Source of the DNA: Leishmania mexicana MHOM/GT/2001/U1103
Taxonomy: Eukaryota; Euglenozoa; Kinetoplastea; Trypanosomatida; Trypanosomatidae
Direction of reading: 5' to 3'
Length of the DNA stretch: 64,000 nt
NCBI RefSeq assembly: GCF_000234665.1
Contig: NC_018314.1
Location: 62,001 to 126,000, forward strand
This document shows, piece after piece, positions 1-10,112 of this stretch (the stretch's first letter is position 1; each line of letters opens with the position of its first letter). A model generated the notes under the pieces. The model was given only the letters and a program-made list of their open reading frames with translations. It was not told the origin of the DNA and did no database searches. The translations under genes and the position numbers were made by a program.

Positions 1-438
1 CTCGCACTTCTCTATCTCCTCCTCACCACTTCATCTCCTCGCCAACGGAGCCGTGCCTTCTTGTCCGCCCTTTCGCTGGTACCGTGTATCAGGCGACGGC
101 CATGCCGTTGTCGCTGTCGGCTGTGTGTGTGCGTGTGTATGCCAAGTCAGGTTTGCCTTGTGCCTTCTCCGTCGATCTCTCTTGCAGTGTCGTTCGCGTA
201 AAGTCATGACATCTGCTGTTATTGCCGGAGACCTGCGACAGGAAGGAAAGACGGAGGGATGATGTAAAAAGCAAATTGCGGATGAGGAGTGAGCTAAAGC
301 ACTCTCCGGTATTCCAGTGCCACGCATCACCACGTACTCATCTTCTCCCTAACCCCCCCCCTCCTCCTCCCTTACGCTCTTCTACTCATGTCGAATCTCG
401 AGGAGCGACGTCGTTGTGTGTGTGTTTAGCTGTTCCTT

Positions 439-462
<24 letters not shown>
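439..462. repeat. CA dinucleotide microsatellite
   Basis: Twelve uninterrupted CA units, followed by imperfect CGCACACG units. Such arrays are common in trypanosomatid spacers and vary in length between strains. Confidence 0.95.
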
Positions 463-473
<11 letters not shown>

Positions 474-1450
474 ACTGTGTCTCCCCTCTTACTATTGTTT
501 GCCCTTTCGTTGTCGCTCACGATGTGCGGACGTGTATGTGTGTGTCCTGTGCACGTGGGCCGTGCCTCGGCTCTCCTCTCTCTCTGTGTGTGCCTGTCTA
601 TCCGTCTGTCGATATCGATCTGTCATGCCGCTGTTCAGTGATCAGCGCAGACGACCCTCACCCACTCCCATTTACCTTCTTTCTGCGAGGAGCACACGCG
701 GTACGTGTGCGGTGTGTTGGCCGCCCTTCTCTCTCATGATGATGATTATTGGCAACAACATCGGCAGCTGCGCGCGCACAAGCACATCAGTGTCGAATAC
801 GCGAAGTGGCGGACTGGCCCTCAGCGGGCTAAGTAGCTGCCTTTCCACGGCGAAGACTTCCTGCCTCGTGCGTTGGCCGTTACAGGCCTCTCTTGACCCC
901 TCTCTTGCCATGTGTGTGCGTGTGTGCGCGCGTTCTCCACGGCCACTCCCTCCCTCCCTCACTGGGATACGCGCGCGGCGGACGGTGTGTACGCACCTGT
1001 AGATACCGTTCTGCGAGAGAAGAGAAGGTGTCGCTCTCGACTCCAACGCCTCGTACTCCTCACATACACATCTCCTCCTCTTGTCCTCCCCTTCGCTCTC
1101 ATACACACGCCGTGTGCCCCTCACCCACCACCACCACCACACACACACACACACGTATGTGATGGTCACGTTCTCGGGATTGGTTCTGTGCCCGTGTGTC
1201 TGGATGCATAAGCCCCAGCATCCGTGTCCGATATCCCCCAGCTCACCTTTCCTGTCCTCCCGTGTTCTTGCGCGCACGGGCGTCTCCCTCTGTCCCTCTG
1301 TGAGTGCTTCACGGCGTGCTGTCCTAGTATCAGTGAACTGCCCCTTCCACTACACAGCAGCATCGGAGGCGGTAAGCAACGCTGCAAACCGTGGCATCTC
1401 ACTCTCCGCACACTACTACCCGTCCTTTCTCCCTCCTATCATCCATGTTG

Positions 1451-1452
1451 AG
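1451..1452 (+). promoter_or_regulatory. Candidate spliced-leader acceptor, LRR gene
   Basis: A pyrimidine tract at about 1420-1440 is followed by its first AG here. Splicing at this AG would remove the in-frame ATG at 1445 and make the ATG at 1502 the first one in the mRNA. This is inference from the usual trypanosomatid arrangement. Confidence 0.4.
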
Positions 1453-1501
1453 CAACACGCGAGCGAATCGCTCCCCATGCATACGGCGCGATAAACACTC
1501 C

Positions 1502-2218
1502 ATGGCCATGGTGCAGACGACATACCCCCAGTGCTTGTCGCTGGTGAAAGCGGACACCGCCGAGGTGGAGTTGCAGCAGGTACTGGAGGACGGTGCCAAC
1601 ACACTCTACTTTAGCCACCACTTCAACTATACCGATGTACCGCCTGGTATCGCTGCGCTGCGCGAGCAACTGGAGGTTCTTCATATAGATAACAACTACC
1701 GCTTCACAACCATCTCCCCCCGCCTGACGGCGTTGACGAACCTGCGCTGGCTGAACGCGAGCTACTGCTCACTCCGCAGCGTGGACTCCTCGATCAGCCG
1801 CCTGTCAAAGCTGGAGCGGCTGACGCTGAACAACAATATGCTGACCTGGCTGCCGCTCGATTTCTGGCAGCTAAAGGCGCTGGAGGAGCTGCACATGGAC
1901 AACAACCATCTCCATGTGCTGCCCGGGTGCCTCCTCTTCCTTCCTCGCCTTCGTGTTTTAACACTGGAGAACAACCCTCTCTACACGCATGAGGGGGTTG
2001 ATGGGGCGGCTGCAGCAACGTACATTCCGGCGCAGCGCAGCGTGGACTGCAGCGCATGCTGCATCCTGTCCCGCAACTACAAGGTCTTTGTCACCTTCCA
2101 CAGGATCGCGGGCTATCGCGACGTCCCGTTTGTGCACTTTGTGTGCTCCGACGAGTGTGCCGTGCACATGCGCACGCGCCTGGAGGCGTATGACCGAGCC
2201 CACCTCAACCAGCAGTGA
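1502..2218 (+). CDS. Leucine-rich repeat protein
   Basis: A 238-residue protein, not recognised beyond its repeats. Residues about 56-140 hold four to five leucine-rich repeats of the LxxLxLxxNxLxxLP type (for example LERLTLNNNMLTWLP), a scaffold for protein-protein contacts. The C-terminal third has clustered cysteines (C163, C166, C167, C195, C199) spaced like a small zinc-binding module, which is inference. There is no signal peptide or membrane segment, so it is probably cytosolic or flagellar/cytoskeletal. The ATG at 1502 is chosen because the proposed splice site at 1452 lies downstream of the in-frame ATG at 1445. A second in-frame ATG follows at 1508. Confidence 0.85.
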   Translation: MAMVQTTYPQCLSLVKADTAEVELQQVLEDGANTLYFSHHFNYTDVPPGIAALREQLEVLHIDNNYRFTTISPRLTALTNLRWLNASYCSLRSVDSSISRLSKLERLTLNNNMLTWLPLDFWQLKALEELHMDNNHLHVLPGCLLFLPRLRVLTLENNPLYTHEGVDGAAAATYIPAQRSVDCSACCILSRNYKVFVTFHRIAGYRDVPFVHFVCSDECAVHMRTRLEAYDRAHLNQQ

Positions 2219-4303
2219 GTCGTGCGCGGTGTGCGTCTTATGTGACTGGCGCAGGCGGGAGAGGTGGGGTCTGTGTTAGTGTTTTGGGGTGGGGGAGTGT
2301 GGCAGTGTGTTAGCATCGTCACATGTTTTTCTTCGGTACTCCCTCTGTCAGGATTCGTGGACTCTGCATGCACGCGCCGTTGCCCTCCCTCCCAGCTCGT
2401 TCACCCCTCCCCCCATCACTCCTCTCCGGTGCGTTGTTGTGTGTGCTCTCTCTTCTCCCTTTACTGCTGTCGCTCGTTTTCTCGTTGTTCTCTCGCTTCC
2501 GAACTCCTCTGTGCCCCTCCAAGGCTCACCTCCTCCCCCTCTCCGTCTTTGTCTTTGCGTGCGCGTGTGTGGCTGTGGCGGTGTGCGCTCTCGCTACGCC
2601 TGCCTTCCACCGTGCAGCCGTGGCATTGCCGCCCACCCATCGCGCCCCGCAGCCATCTCTTTTCTCTGCGTTTTCTCTGGAACGTTCGATGTGTAGGCCT
2701 TGCAGGAGGAGGTGTGGGAATGCAGGCATATGTTTTCTGATCTCCGTGTATAGTTCTGCCACTCGTCGGATGGTCGCGTCATGGACGATGTGGCGAGTTA
2801 CGCGTGCATGCTTGTGTAGGCGGCCAAGGTGCCCCTCGATGTTTATCTATCTCACGCCTCTCCTTCCTCTCTCTTCTCCGACGCGTTTCGCATACGCGCT
2901 TCCTTTTCATCTTTGCCTTATCTTCTCTTTCCCACTGGCACCGAGACGCGTCCCGCCCCCTCTCCTCGTGTGCGTGTGCCCCCCGCCCCCTCTCCCCCCG
3001 CCTCGCTGCCACAAGTTGACGTCTGTTCTCGTGTACTCTTTTCTGTTTTCCCCCTCTCCTGTGCGTCGTCTTCTCCGTCTCGCACACGCGTGCCGTCCCT
3101 CGCTGCCTCTGGCCCCTCCTCTCGTCCTTTGGGGAGGGGGGCAGGTCCGCACAATTTCGATCGGCCCTCCACCCCACCCCACCACCACCACCACATTCGA
3201 CATGAGCGGAGGCGATCACACGGACAGCGGGACGGACGGACGGACAGAGGCATTATTCTCTGGAGCGCGGCTCGTAGAAGCGCACGATGTGCACCTTGTG
3301 AAGCGTCGGAGAACATAGAGCGAAGACGGCAGAAGGTGGGACAGACACGGGCGACTACCGAGAGCCTGGATGAGGGTCACGACTGCACGCACACAGAGAG
3401 AGTGAGTGGGGAAGAAGAGGGGGGTGGGGGAGGGGGGTATGTATGATGCCCGGTGTAGATCAGACCCTTGTAAACCATCGCCCAACGCGCATCCATCCGC
3501 CTGTCCCTTGGACAGAGATTTGGTTCGCCTCACTCCTCCTTTTCCTTATGTTGTTGTTTCTCTGTCTTTCCCCAGGCTCCTGTTTCTCGTGGTCGTTTGG
3601 GGTGACGCACCACTTGAGGTGGTGCGACCGCCTCTTTGGTGTGCAGTGGTGTCACCATGAAGCATTTGCAGCACTGACCACACGTTCGCCTCTTCTCCCT
3701 CCACCCCCCCCCTCCCCACACACACCGCCGAGAGCGCACGTACGCGAGGACACTCGTAGGGGGTGATGTGAAACATACGGAACGCACGAAGAAGGGATCT
3801 GCATGGTCACGCTAAGTGTGACTAGGCCTGTGGTGGTTGTGCCGGAACGCCCCTGCGGCGCTAGATCGCGTGTCCCTCTCCCTTTTGAGTAGAGGGTATA
3901 GGACGTGGTTGCGGGGATGTCGTGCGCATAAGGTTCGCGCAAGGCCAAGCCAGCAGTTGCGGTGGGCTCTTATGCATACCGCAGCGCTCCACCGCCACCC
4001 AGGCTTGGGCGAACTCTAGGTGCCCTCACTCCTTTATTATTCACCGGTGTTCCTGCATCTGGCTTTCTTCCGCTGTCGTTCTCTCGTTGGGCTGCTGTGC
4101 CTGCATGGCGTCCTGGCTTCCCTTGCAAGAGGAGGGACTCGGTGCCCCTCCTCCTCATCCTCCCATCCGTCATGCCTGCACCCGTTTCCTGCCGCTCCCC
4201 CTTCTCTTCACTTGTCATCTTTTCTCATCTTTGTCGCCCCGCGCAGGTAGCGGTGCAGCAGCGCCACACCTGTTGTCGTTTCTTCCCTCTCCATCGCGTC
4301 CAC
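2219..4303. other. Spacer between LRR and PDZ genes
   Basis: About 2.1 kb without a supported gene. It is dominated by TC-rich tracts, CCACC runs near 3170-3195 and a G-rich stretch near 3416-3439. Long open frames here owe their length to low-complexity sequence and give unlike proteins in overlapping frames. It should contain the 3' UTR of the LRR gene and the 5' UTR of the PDZ gene. Confidence 0.65.
4245..4246 (+). promoter_or_regulatory. Candidate spliced-leader acceptor, PDZ gene
   Basis: A long TC-rich tract (about 4198-4240) ends in GCGCAG at 4241-4246, which is 57 bases before the ATG at 4304. Confidence 0.45.
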
Positions 4304-6286
4304 ATGAGCGCCCCTCTCACGGAGCACAACCTCTTCAGTGCCCTCCGCGAGTACACCTCGAGGCTGGAGGTGCAGTACATGATCGAGGAGGAGGTGAAGA
4401 AGTTCCAGGAGAAGGTGCTGCCGCGAGTCTTGTCTGAGGCCTTGACGACGGCGTCTCATGCAGCAGCAGCGGCGGAATCAACCGCAGGCGGCGATGCAGC
4501 AGGAGCAACGAGTCGAAACGCCTCCTCGTCACCGCCATTCAATACCGAGGCGCCGTCGCACGCCACCGCCACCCCAAACTCCGAGTGGGTTCGAACGTTC
4601 CTCAAGGCACATGTCGATGACGTGCTCAGCCGCCAGCTGCCCCCCATGATTGTGCGTGAGGTGCAGCAACAGCTGCGCAATGCAAATGGGGGTGGACTGG
4701 CTGCATCTTCGTCATCTGGCTCTCCGCCGGGCGGCGAGTCGTCGGTACCGCCAGCGGCTGCTCGAGCACGTGCAGGCTTGCCGCCGCTCCCGCCTTCTCC
4801 GCATCCCTCACGGTCACCACCGCGTGAAACGACCCCCGTGCCGGCAGCGAGGAGTACACCTGAGCATCGGGGGGACGGCAACAGAGACGTAGCCCTGCTC
4901 GCCCCTGCCGCCGATGACGAGGGTCGCCGGCAGCGCAAACAGATCCTCAACGCCATCGCGGATATTGAGCATCAACTACAAGACGTGCAGCGGGAGCTCA
5001 ACGAGGTGGTGCACCAGCAGCGGCTGTCCCGGTGCCGCTTCGAATACCTCTGCGAGACACTCCAGGGCACGGGCTTGTCTCCAGCTGCGGAGAGCACGCC
5101 GTCGTCGCTGTGCGTGGCACTGGAGCAGGCGCTGGATAATCGAAAGGCGGACGTCGTGCGAGCGCGTCTCGCAGCCATTCTGCAGGGTCTGCTGCCACCG
5201 CCGACCGAGCCGCACTCTGGGAGGGGAGCGGCGATCCACAATGAGGCTGCCCTAACACCCGGTAACTCGTCATCGCTGGCGCCGCAGGACGGCCGGCTGT
5301 TGTCTGCCTCTCTCGCCTCCGCTAAGTCCTACGCCGTGCCGAGTTCCGGCCACAACACCCCGCCGCAGCTGCCGGATCGCTCCCCTTCATGCCTGCGCGG
5401 TGACGTGCAGTCCCCACCTCTCGTCCCCAGTGGTGCCGTCGAAGCACCGACGCCGCTGCCCCGAAACTCGTCGCGAATGGCTCCTGTAAACTCGGCCCCC
5501 GCGTCTGCGCGCAGCCTAACAGACGCCCGTCACGGCGATGCGTCAGGTGCTGCTGCTGCTCTATCGAAGGCGCACCGCTCCATCACGACACGCGGTACCG
5601 CAGCGTCAGCCGCAACCACCAAAGCCGTCTCTCTACCGCCGCCGCCGTCGGCGTTGGTGACGACCGATGAGACAGCCCCACCCCCTCTACCTGTACTCCG
5701 TCAGCAGTCTCATGCTCGACCCGATGCGGGTGGGGCAGTCTCGCGGCCGGCGCCTCTGCCACAGGTTTGTGTTGACCCGAGCATGCGGGAGAGGGCTGGC
5801 AGGGACACGCACGCAACGGCCTCGATGGGAATGGCGGACGGTTCTGCCACGGCCGCGACCACCACTGTCCCTCCTGCGAACTGCACGGACCCTTCCAACG
5901 CTTGTCTCCGCAGCGCTCTATACCACAGCATCCCATCCTCCTCCATCAACTCTATCGCCTCGTCGAGGGAGGCCGCCGCTGCTGGCGGGACGCCCCGCGC
6001 GGTGGTGCTGGGTATCAACGCTATGGATATCCTCCCTGGCGTGCTACCCGGCGCACTGAGCCGACAAGGGGCAGTGCGCGTGGAGTCTGTTACCCCGCTG
6101 CAGTTGGCGGAGCGCGCCGGCTTGTGTCGCGGTGATGTTCTACTTTCGGTGGCGAATCGCCCCGTCGGCAGCTGTGAGCAGCTGCGGGCTGCGCTAACAG
6201 CCGTGCGGGCGACGCAGCCGTCGGTGGCACTGGAGGTCTACCGGCACGCAACTCAAGAGATTGTCTTCTTCACTCTGCAGCTGTAG
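4304..6286 (+). CDS. Coiled-coil / C-terminal PDZ-domain protein
   Basis: A 660-residue protein. Residues 1-45 are charged and helical. Residues about 90-125 form another ordered helical stretch, and residues about 208-240 are a short coiled coil. A long Ser/Pro/Ala-rich disordered segment follows. The last ~97 residues form a PDZ-like domain: a degenerate carboxylate-binding loop (GVLPGALSRQGAV), then VESVTPLQLAERAGLCRGD followed by a DVLLSVANRPVG strand, with the usual AxxAGLxxGDxLLxVN pattern. PDZ domains bind short C-terminal peptides, so a scaffold or targeting role is likely. The partner is unknown. The frame stays open upstream to 3962, but no convincing coding sequence lies there, and the ATG at 4304 follows a good splice signal. 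Confidence 0.8.
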   Translation: MSAPLTEHNLFSALREYTSRLEVQYMIEEEVKKFQEKVLPRVLSEALTTASHAAAAAESTAGGDAAGATSRNASSSPPFNTEAPSHATATPNSEWVRTFLKAHVDDVLSRQLPPMIVREVQQQLRNANGGGLAASSSSGSPPGGESSVPPAAARARAGLPPLPPSPHPSRSPPRETTPVPAARSTPEHRGDGNRDVALLAPAADDEGRRQRKQILNAIADIEHQLQDVQRELNEVVHQQRLSRCRFEYLCETLQGTGLSPAAESTPSSLCVALEQALDNRKADVVRARLAAILQGLLPPPTEPHSGRGAAIHNEAALTPGNSSSLAPQDGRLLSASLASAKSYAVPSSGHNTPPQLPDRSPSCLRGDVQSPPLVPSGAVEAPTPLPRNSSRMAPVNSAPASARSLTDARHGDASGAAAALSKAHRSITTRGTAASAATTKAVSLPPPPSALVTTDETAPPPLPVLRQQSHARPDAGGAVSRPAPLPQVCVDPSMRERAGRDTHATASMGMADGSATAATTTVPPANCTDPSNACLRSALYHSIPSSSINSIASSREAAAAGGTPRAVVLGINAMDILPGVLPGALSRQGAVRVESVTPLQLAERAGLCRGDVLLSVANRPVGSCEQLRAALTAVRATQPSVALEVYRHATQEIVFFTLQL

Positions 6287-7167
6287 AGCGTCAGGTGCAT
6301 ACGTGCGCATGCCCACTCTGGTGTATACGTGTGCGTGCGTGGTCGCCCATCTGTTCACCAGTCCAGTACTGCAGCCGCCGCTGGCAGGCGATGGAAGGCG
6401 AGCGGAGACGCTGGGACCAGCTCGTTTCCTTGCTCACATTGACATGCATCAGGCCGTACTTCCACGGCATCCGCCGGCCCCCCCCCTCTTCCTCCTCGGC
6501 ATCCTTCCTCCACGCGAGCGCACAAGCACTGACATGTGTACGTGTGTGAGTGCACCGCATAGATGGCGTCCAGCGCAAAGTAGCTTCGCCATTCCCCTCC
6601 CCCACCGGGAGCGTCACATCCTCCAGCGCCGCCGCAACACCGACGCACGCAAGAGCACGCACACGCACACATCTATACGCGAAACACCGCCACATAACGG
6701 CAGCGCGAACGGTGAACCTGACTCGTGCGATCCGCCAGTATATGGAGGCGAGGCGGCACAGGCGATGAACCATCCGCGTTACCAGACACGGTAGTCTCTC
6801 CGTCTCTATGGTCAAACAACTGAGGTTGTTGCACCTCCCATCATTACACCCCCGCATCACTGCTCCCGCCGTTGTTCTCTCTCTGCTGCTGTGCTTGCCA
6901 CCCCTTCCCATCCTCCTCGCTTCTCCTCCTCTCTCCGTTTGCTGCGCTGCGATGCAGTGCGTCCTTCCTCCTCCCTCTTCGTTATTCTTCGGGCTGTGAC
7001 CCTCTTCTGCTGGTGTACACGCGTGTGACGTCGCCGCCATTGCCGTCATCCCTTCATTGTGAGCCGGCGCTCTCTCTCTCTCTCTCAGTCTTCCTCGTAA
7101 GGGCGGGCGTTGCCGTGCAGGCCTGTATGTGTTGCGTTGCCCGTGTTGGCCTCCCACTCTCTGTACG
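6287..7167. other. Spacer between PDZ and MORN genes
   Basis: Nearly 0.9 kb of spacer with TC-rich runs, including a (TC)n tract at about 7071-7086 before the MORN gene. I see no coding region or RNA gene. Confidence 0.65.
7087..7088 (+). promoter_or_regulatory. Candidate spliced-leader acceptor, MORN gene
   Basis: A (TC)n run is directly followed by CAG ending at 7088, giving a predicted 79-base 5' UTR before the ATG at 7168. Confidence 0.45.
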
Positions 7168-7833
7168 ATGCCAGCCAAGAAGAAAGAGGTGAAGGTAGAC
7201 GAGCCACTCTTCGTGGACGAGGAGGGCAGCTACGTGCACGAAGCAGAAGGCGCCAGGTACAAGGGCGGAATACGTCGTTATACGCCCCCAGGAGGCACCG
7301 ACGCTGCCGGCGCTGCCGCGCCGCCGGCTAAAAATAGCCGCTCCAGGTCTACCTCGCCAGCAGGCAAGGGAGGGGCAGCACCGCCGCAGTCTGCGGCTGC
7401 CGGCGCGGCGGCCAGCACGACAGCGGGCAGTGACGCGCTGGTGTTTCGCCACGGCCGCGGCGTGTATACGTGCCCGTCCTTCACGTATGCAGGTGACTGG
7501 GTCGAGGATGAGATGCACGGCAATGGCCAACTCGCCTTCATCGAGTCCGGCAACATCTACGAAGGCGAGTTTTCCCACGGCTGCTTTTCTGGACAGGGTA
7601 CGTACCTGTGGCGCAGCGGGGCGGTGTACAGTGGGCAGTGGCGGTCGAACCGCATGCACGGCGAGGGCATCTACACGGACGTCCAGGGGCACGTATGGAA
7701 GGGGCGGTACTACAACGGCACAGGGCCGGGGCTCATTCGCCTGTACCCCACCCTGGAGCGTGTAGGTGACGTTGGTGTGTCCTTGACGGGCGAAGTGCCG
7801 ACTGGGCAAAGGCAGCGCGAGGGATATGATTGA
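7168..7833 (+). CDS. MORN-repeat protein
   Basis: A 221-residue protein with a lysine-rich start, an Ala/Pro/Ser-rich linker (about 45-90) and then MORN repeats. Three full repeats start at about residues 107 (YAGDWVEDEMHGNG), 131 (YEGEFSHGCFSGQG) and 154 (YSGQWRSNRMHGEG). A partial fourth starts at about 167 (WKGRYYNGTGPG). MORN repeats form elongated beta-hairpin arrays found in cytoskeletal and membrane-associated proteins; in trypanosomatids they occur in flagellar and flagellar-pocket-collar proteins. A cytoskeletal or axonemal place is therefore likely but not shown. An in-frame upstream start near 7129 would add 13 residues. I prefer 7168 for its lysine-rich, coding-like start. Confidence 0.85.
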   Translation: MPAKKKEVKVDEPLFVDEEGSYVHEAEGARYKGGIRRYTPPGGTDAAGAAAPPAKNSRSRSTSPAGKGGAAPPQSAAAGAAASTTAGSDALVFRHGRGVYTCPSFTYAGDWVEDEMHGNGQLAFIESGNIYEGEFSHGCFSGQGTYLWRSGAVYSGQWRSNRMHGEGIYTDVQGHVWKGRYYNGTGPGLIRLYPTLERVGDVGVSLTGEVPTGQRQREGYD

Positions 7834-8888
7834 GCGACTGTCCACGTGCATGTGTGTGTGCAGCTCCCTTTGTGGTTCTCTCTTACGCACCTTCTCTCTC
7901 TCTGCTCGGTGGCAGGCGAGGACGATGTATAGTACGTTACTGGCTGGAGGCATGCGCTCATCCACACATCCACCCATCCACACACACACACACACAACCA
8001 CCAACCCAAACGAACAAAGACCAGGAACAACGCGAAGTAGGCGGCGGAACCCAGTGAAACCGACTCGCGGAGGCTCTCCCAGGTTTTTACATCTGTGCGC
8101 ATCACCTCCCCACATTCATCCGCAAGCCGCCATCTGCCCACCCGCACCTGCGCACACGCACGCGTATGTTGTTTGTGGTACCCCCCTCCCTCCCCTGTCT
8201 CTACGGGTCCCTCTCACGGACACGTGCACGCGTCTCCCCGACGCTAAAGGAGCGAGGGAGAGGAACGAATCTTGTCGAGGGCACGAGGAACCGCCCGCCA
8301 GCCTCGGCGTCTTTCTCTATGCGCCCCTCCCTCTCACCAACGCGCACGCCCGCGCGGATGCTGGGCAACTGGTTGCCCATCGACCCTCCAACGTGTGCCT
8401 CCCTCTCTTCCTTCGCCCTCTCTGCCCGCTTCCACCCCCGCAGGTGCAACCAGCACACTCCCCACAGGGTCTCTCTCCCCTTCCCCCCTTCTCCTCCACG
8501 CACGTCGAAAAGCGCCGCGCACACCATTCACCGCTGCACCAAGAGCACGCACACGGCAAAACGAAAGTAAAGGGTATAGCACAAGGCTACAGGAGCAGCG
8601 CCTTCCATACCTCTGCGTCACAGCAACGACCGACCTCCCCACACCCGAGCCCCCTACTCGTTGACCAATCCACATTAGGGTAGCCGTTGACCTGCGTAGC
8701 AGTTCGTTCGTGTTCACTTGGGCGCTCCTCTTTCAATCCCCTGTCTCTGCAACTGCGCGCATTGGCGCAGGTTGCAGTCGTCTTTCTCCGGAGCTTGCCG
8801 CCCCGCACCCACTCGTCCTACACCCACCCCCTTCATCTCAACACCACCCCATCTGTTGTTGTTGTTCCGTCTACCCCCAGAAACGAGG
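7834..8888. other. Spacer between MORN and MPK10 genes
   Basis: About 1.05 kb, with a CA run near 7980-7997 and C-rich tracts. No gene is supported. It ends in the polypyrimidine/CAG signal of the kinase gene. Confidence 0.65.
8879..8880 (+). promoter_or_regulatory. Candidate spliced-leader acceptor, MPK10
   Basis: A pyrimidine-rich stretch ending in CTACCCCCAG lies only 8 bases before the ATG at 8889. This is one of the cleanest acceptor signals in the window, and it decides the kinase start. Confidence 0.55.
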
Positions 8889-10112
8889 ATGCAGGCCAAG
8901 GGCGAAGCCGCAATGCGCGACTTGATCGCTGAGCTGCACGCGATGCAGTCCCCCTACACGGTGCAGCGCTTCATCAGCAGCGGCAGCTACGGCGCGGTGT
9001 GCGCCGGTGTCGATAGCGAGGGCATTCCGGTCGCCATCAAGCGCGTATTCAACACCGTCTCGGATGGCCGCACGGTCAACATTCTGTCGGACTCGTTCCT
9101 CTGCAAGCGCGTGCTACGCGAGATTCGCTTGCTCAACCACTTTCACCACCCGAACATCCTAGGCTTGCGTGACATCTTCGTGCACTTCGAGGAGCCGGCG
9201 ATGCACAAGCTGTACCTCGTGACGGAGCTGATGCGGACGGACCTGGCGCAGGTGATCCACGATCAGCGCATTGTCATCTCGCCACAGCACATTCAGTATT
9301 TCATGTACCACATCCTGCTTGGCCTGCACGTGCTGCACGAAGCCGGCGTCGTTCACCGCGACCTGCACCCCGGCAACATCCTGCTAGCAGACAACAACGA
9401 CATCACCATCTGTGACTTCAACCTCGCGCGCGAGGACACGGCGGATGCGAACAAGACGCACTACGTGACGCACCGCTGGTACCGTGCGCCGGAGCTGGTC
9501 ATGCAGTTCAAGGGCTTCACGAAGCTGGTGGACATGTGGTCGGCGGGCTGCGTTATGGCGGAGATGTTCAATCGAAAGGCGCTTTTTCGCGGCTCCACTT
9601 TCTACAACCAGCTAAACAAGATCGTGGAGGTGGTCGGCACACCCAAGATAGAGGACGTGGTCATGTTCAGCTCACCCAGCGCCCGCGATTACCTGCGCAA
9701 CTCGCTGTCAAACGTGCCTGCCCGGGCGTGGACGGCTGTTGTGCCCACGGCCGACCCGGTCGCGCTTGACCTCATCGCGAAGATGCTCGAGTTTAACCCT
9801 CAAAGGCGCATCAACACGGAGCAGGCGCTCCGCCACCCGTACTTCGAGTCGCTCTTCGACCCGCTGGACCTCACGGAGGGGCTGAGCGAGCGCTTCCATC
9901 TCGACGAGTCCGTGACGGATGTGGGGGACATGCACAAGATGTTTAATGCCGAGGTGGTGCGCTTCAACGACCTGCGAGAGAGACGCGAGGAGGTGGCCCG
10001 CGAGCGTGCCATGGCGGCGCAGCAACAGGGCGAACAGGTGCTCGGTACCGACCACATGCCTCGAACGCACAGCCTCATGGAGTTAGCAGGTAGCGTGCCG
10101 GCCCCGTCGTGA
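8889..10112 (+). CDS. MPK10: MAP kinase, MPK10 type (atypical motifs)
   Basis: A 407-residue serine/threonine kinase of the CMGC/MAPK group. Visible motifs are the glycine loop SGSYGAV (31-37), the ATP lysine K51 in VAIK, the alpha-C glutamate E78 in LREIRLL, and the catalytic aspartate D158. The activation loop carries a T-H-Y dual-phosphorylation motif (T190, Y192) and ends at APE (200-202); WSAGC follows. Two motifs are unusual. The catalytic loop reads HRDLHPGN, with histidine where MAP kinases have lysine. The metal-binding motif reads DFN rather than DFG (176-178). About 60 residues follow the kinase fold. From memory, Leishmania MPK10 has kinetoplastid-specific structure, with an autoinhibitory C-terminal region and stage-regulated activity. 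Naming rests on that memory, on these motifs and on NOP56 being the next intact gene. An upstream in-frame extension is excluded by the splice site. Confidence 0.85.
   Translation: MQAKGEAAMRDLIAELHAMQSPYTVQRFISSGSYGAVCAGVDSEGIPVAIKRVFNTVSDGRTVNILSDSFLCKRVLREIRLLNHFHHPNILGLRDIFVHFEEPAMHKLYLVTELMRTDLAQVIHDQRIVISPQHIQYFMYHILLGLHVLHEAGVVHRDLHPGNILLADNNDITICDFNLAREDTADANKTHYVTHRWYRAPELVMQFKGFTKLVDMWSAGCVMAEMFNRKALFRGSTFYNQLNKIVEVVGTPKIEDVVMFSSPSARDYLRNSLSNVPARAWTAVVPTADPVALDLIAKMLEFNPQRRINTEQALRHPYFESLFDPLDLTEGLSERFHLDESVTDVGDMHKMFNAEVVRFNDLRERREEVARERAMAAQQQGEQVLGTDHMPRTHSLMELAGSVPAPS

Larger units (their letters stand above)
1..1501. other. Spacer upstream of the LRR gene
   Basis: No gene is supported here. 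The stretch is rich in TC and TG/CA low-complexity sequence, with a long CA microsatellite near 439-462 and a CAC/CA run near 1126-1155. Reading frames on both strands are made of repeated dipeptides such as HT and CV, which is what microsatellites give in any frame. It probably holds the 3' UTR of a gene lying to the left and the 5' UTR of the LRR gene, whose splice site is proposed at 1451-1452. Confidence 0.7.

Noticed and set aside
2323..3318. 331-codon plus-strand frame between the LRR and PDZ genes
   Set aside because: Made of Leu/Ser/Pro/Cys-rich pyrimidine-tract translation. Overlapping frames are equally open.
4580..4600. GGTTCGAAC resembling a tRNA B-box/T-loop
   Set aside because: It lies inside the PDZ coding frame, with no matching A-box or foldable arms around it.
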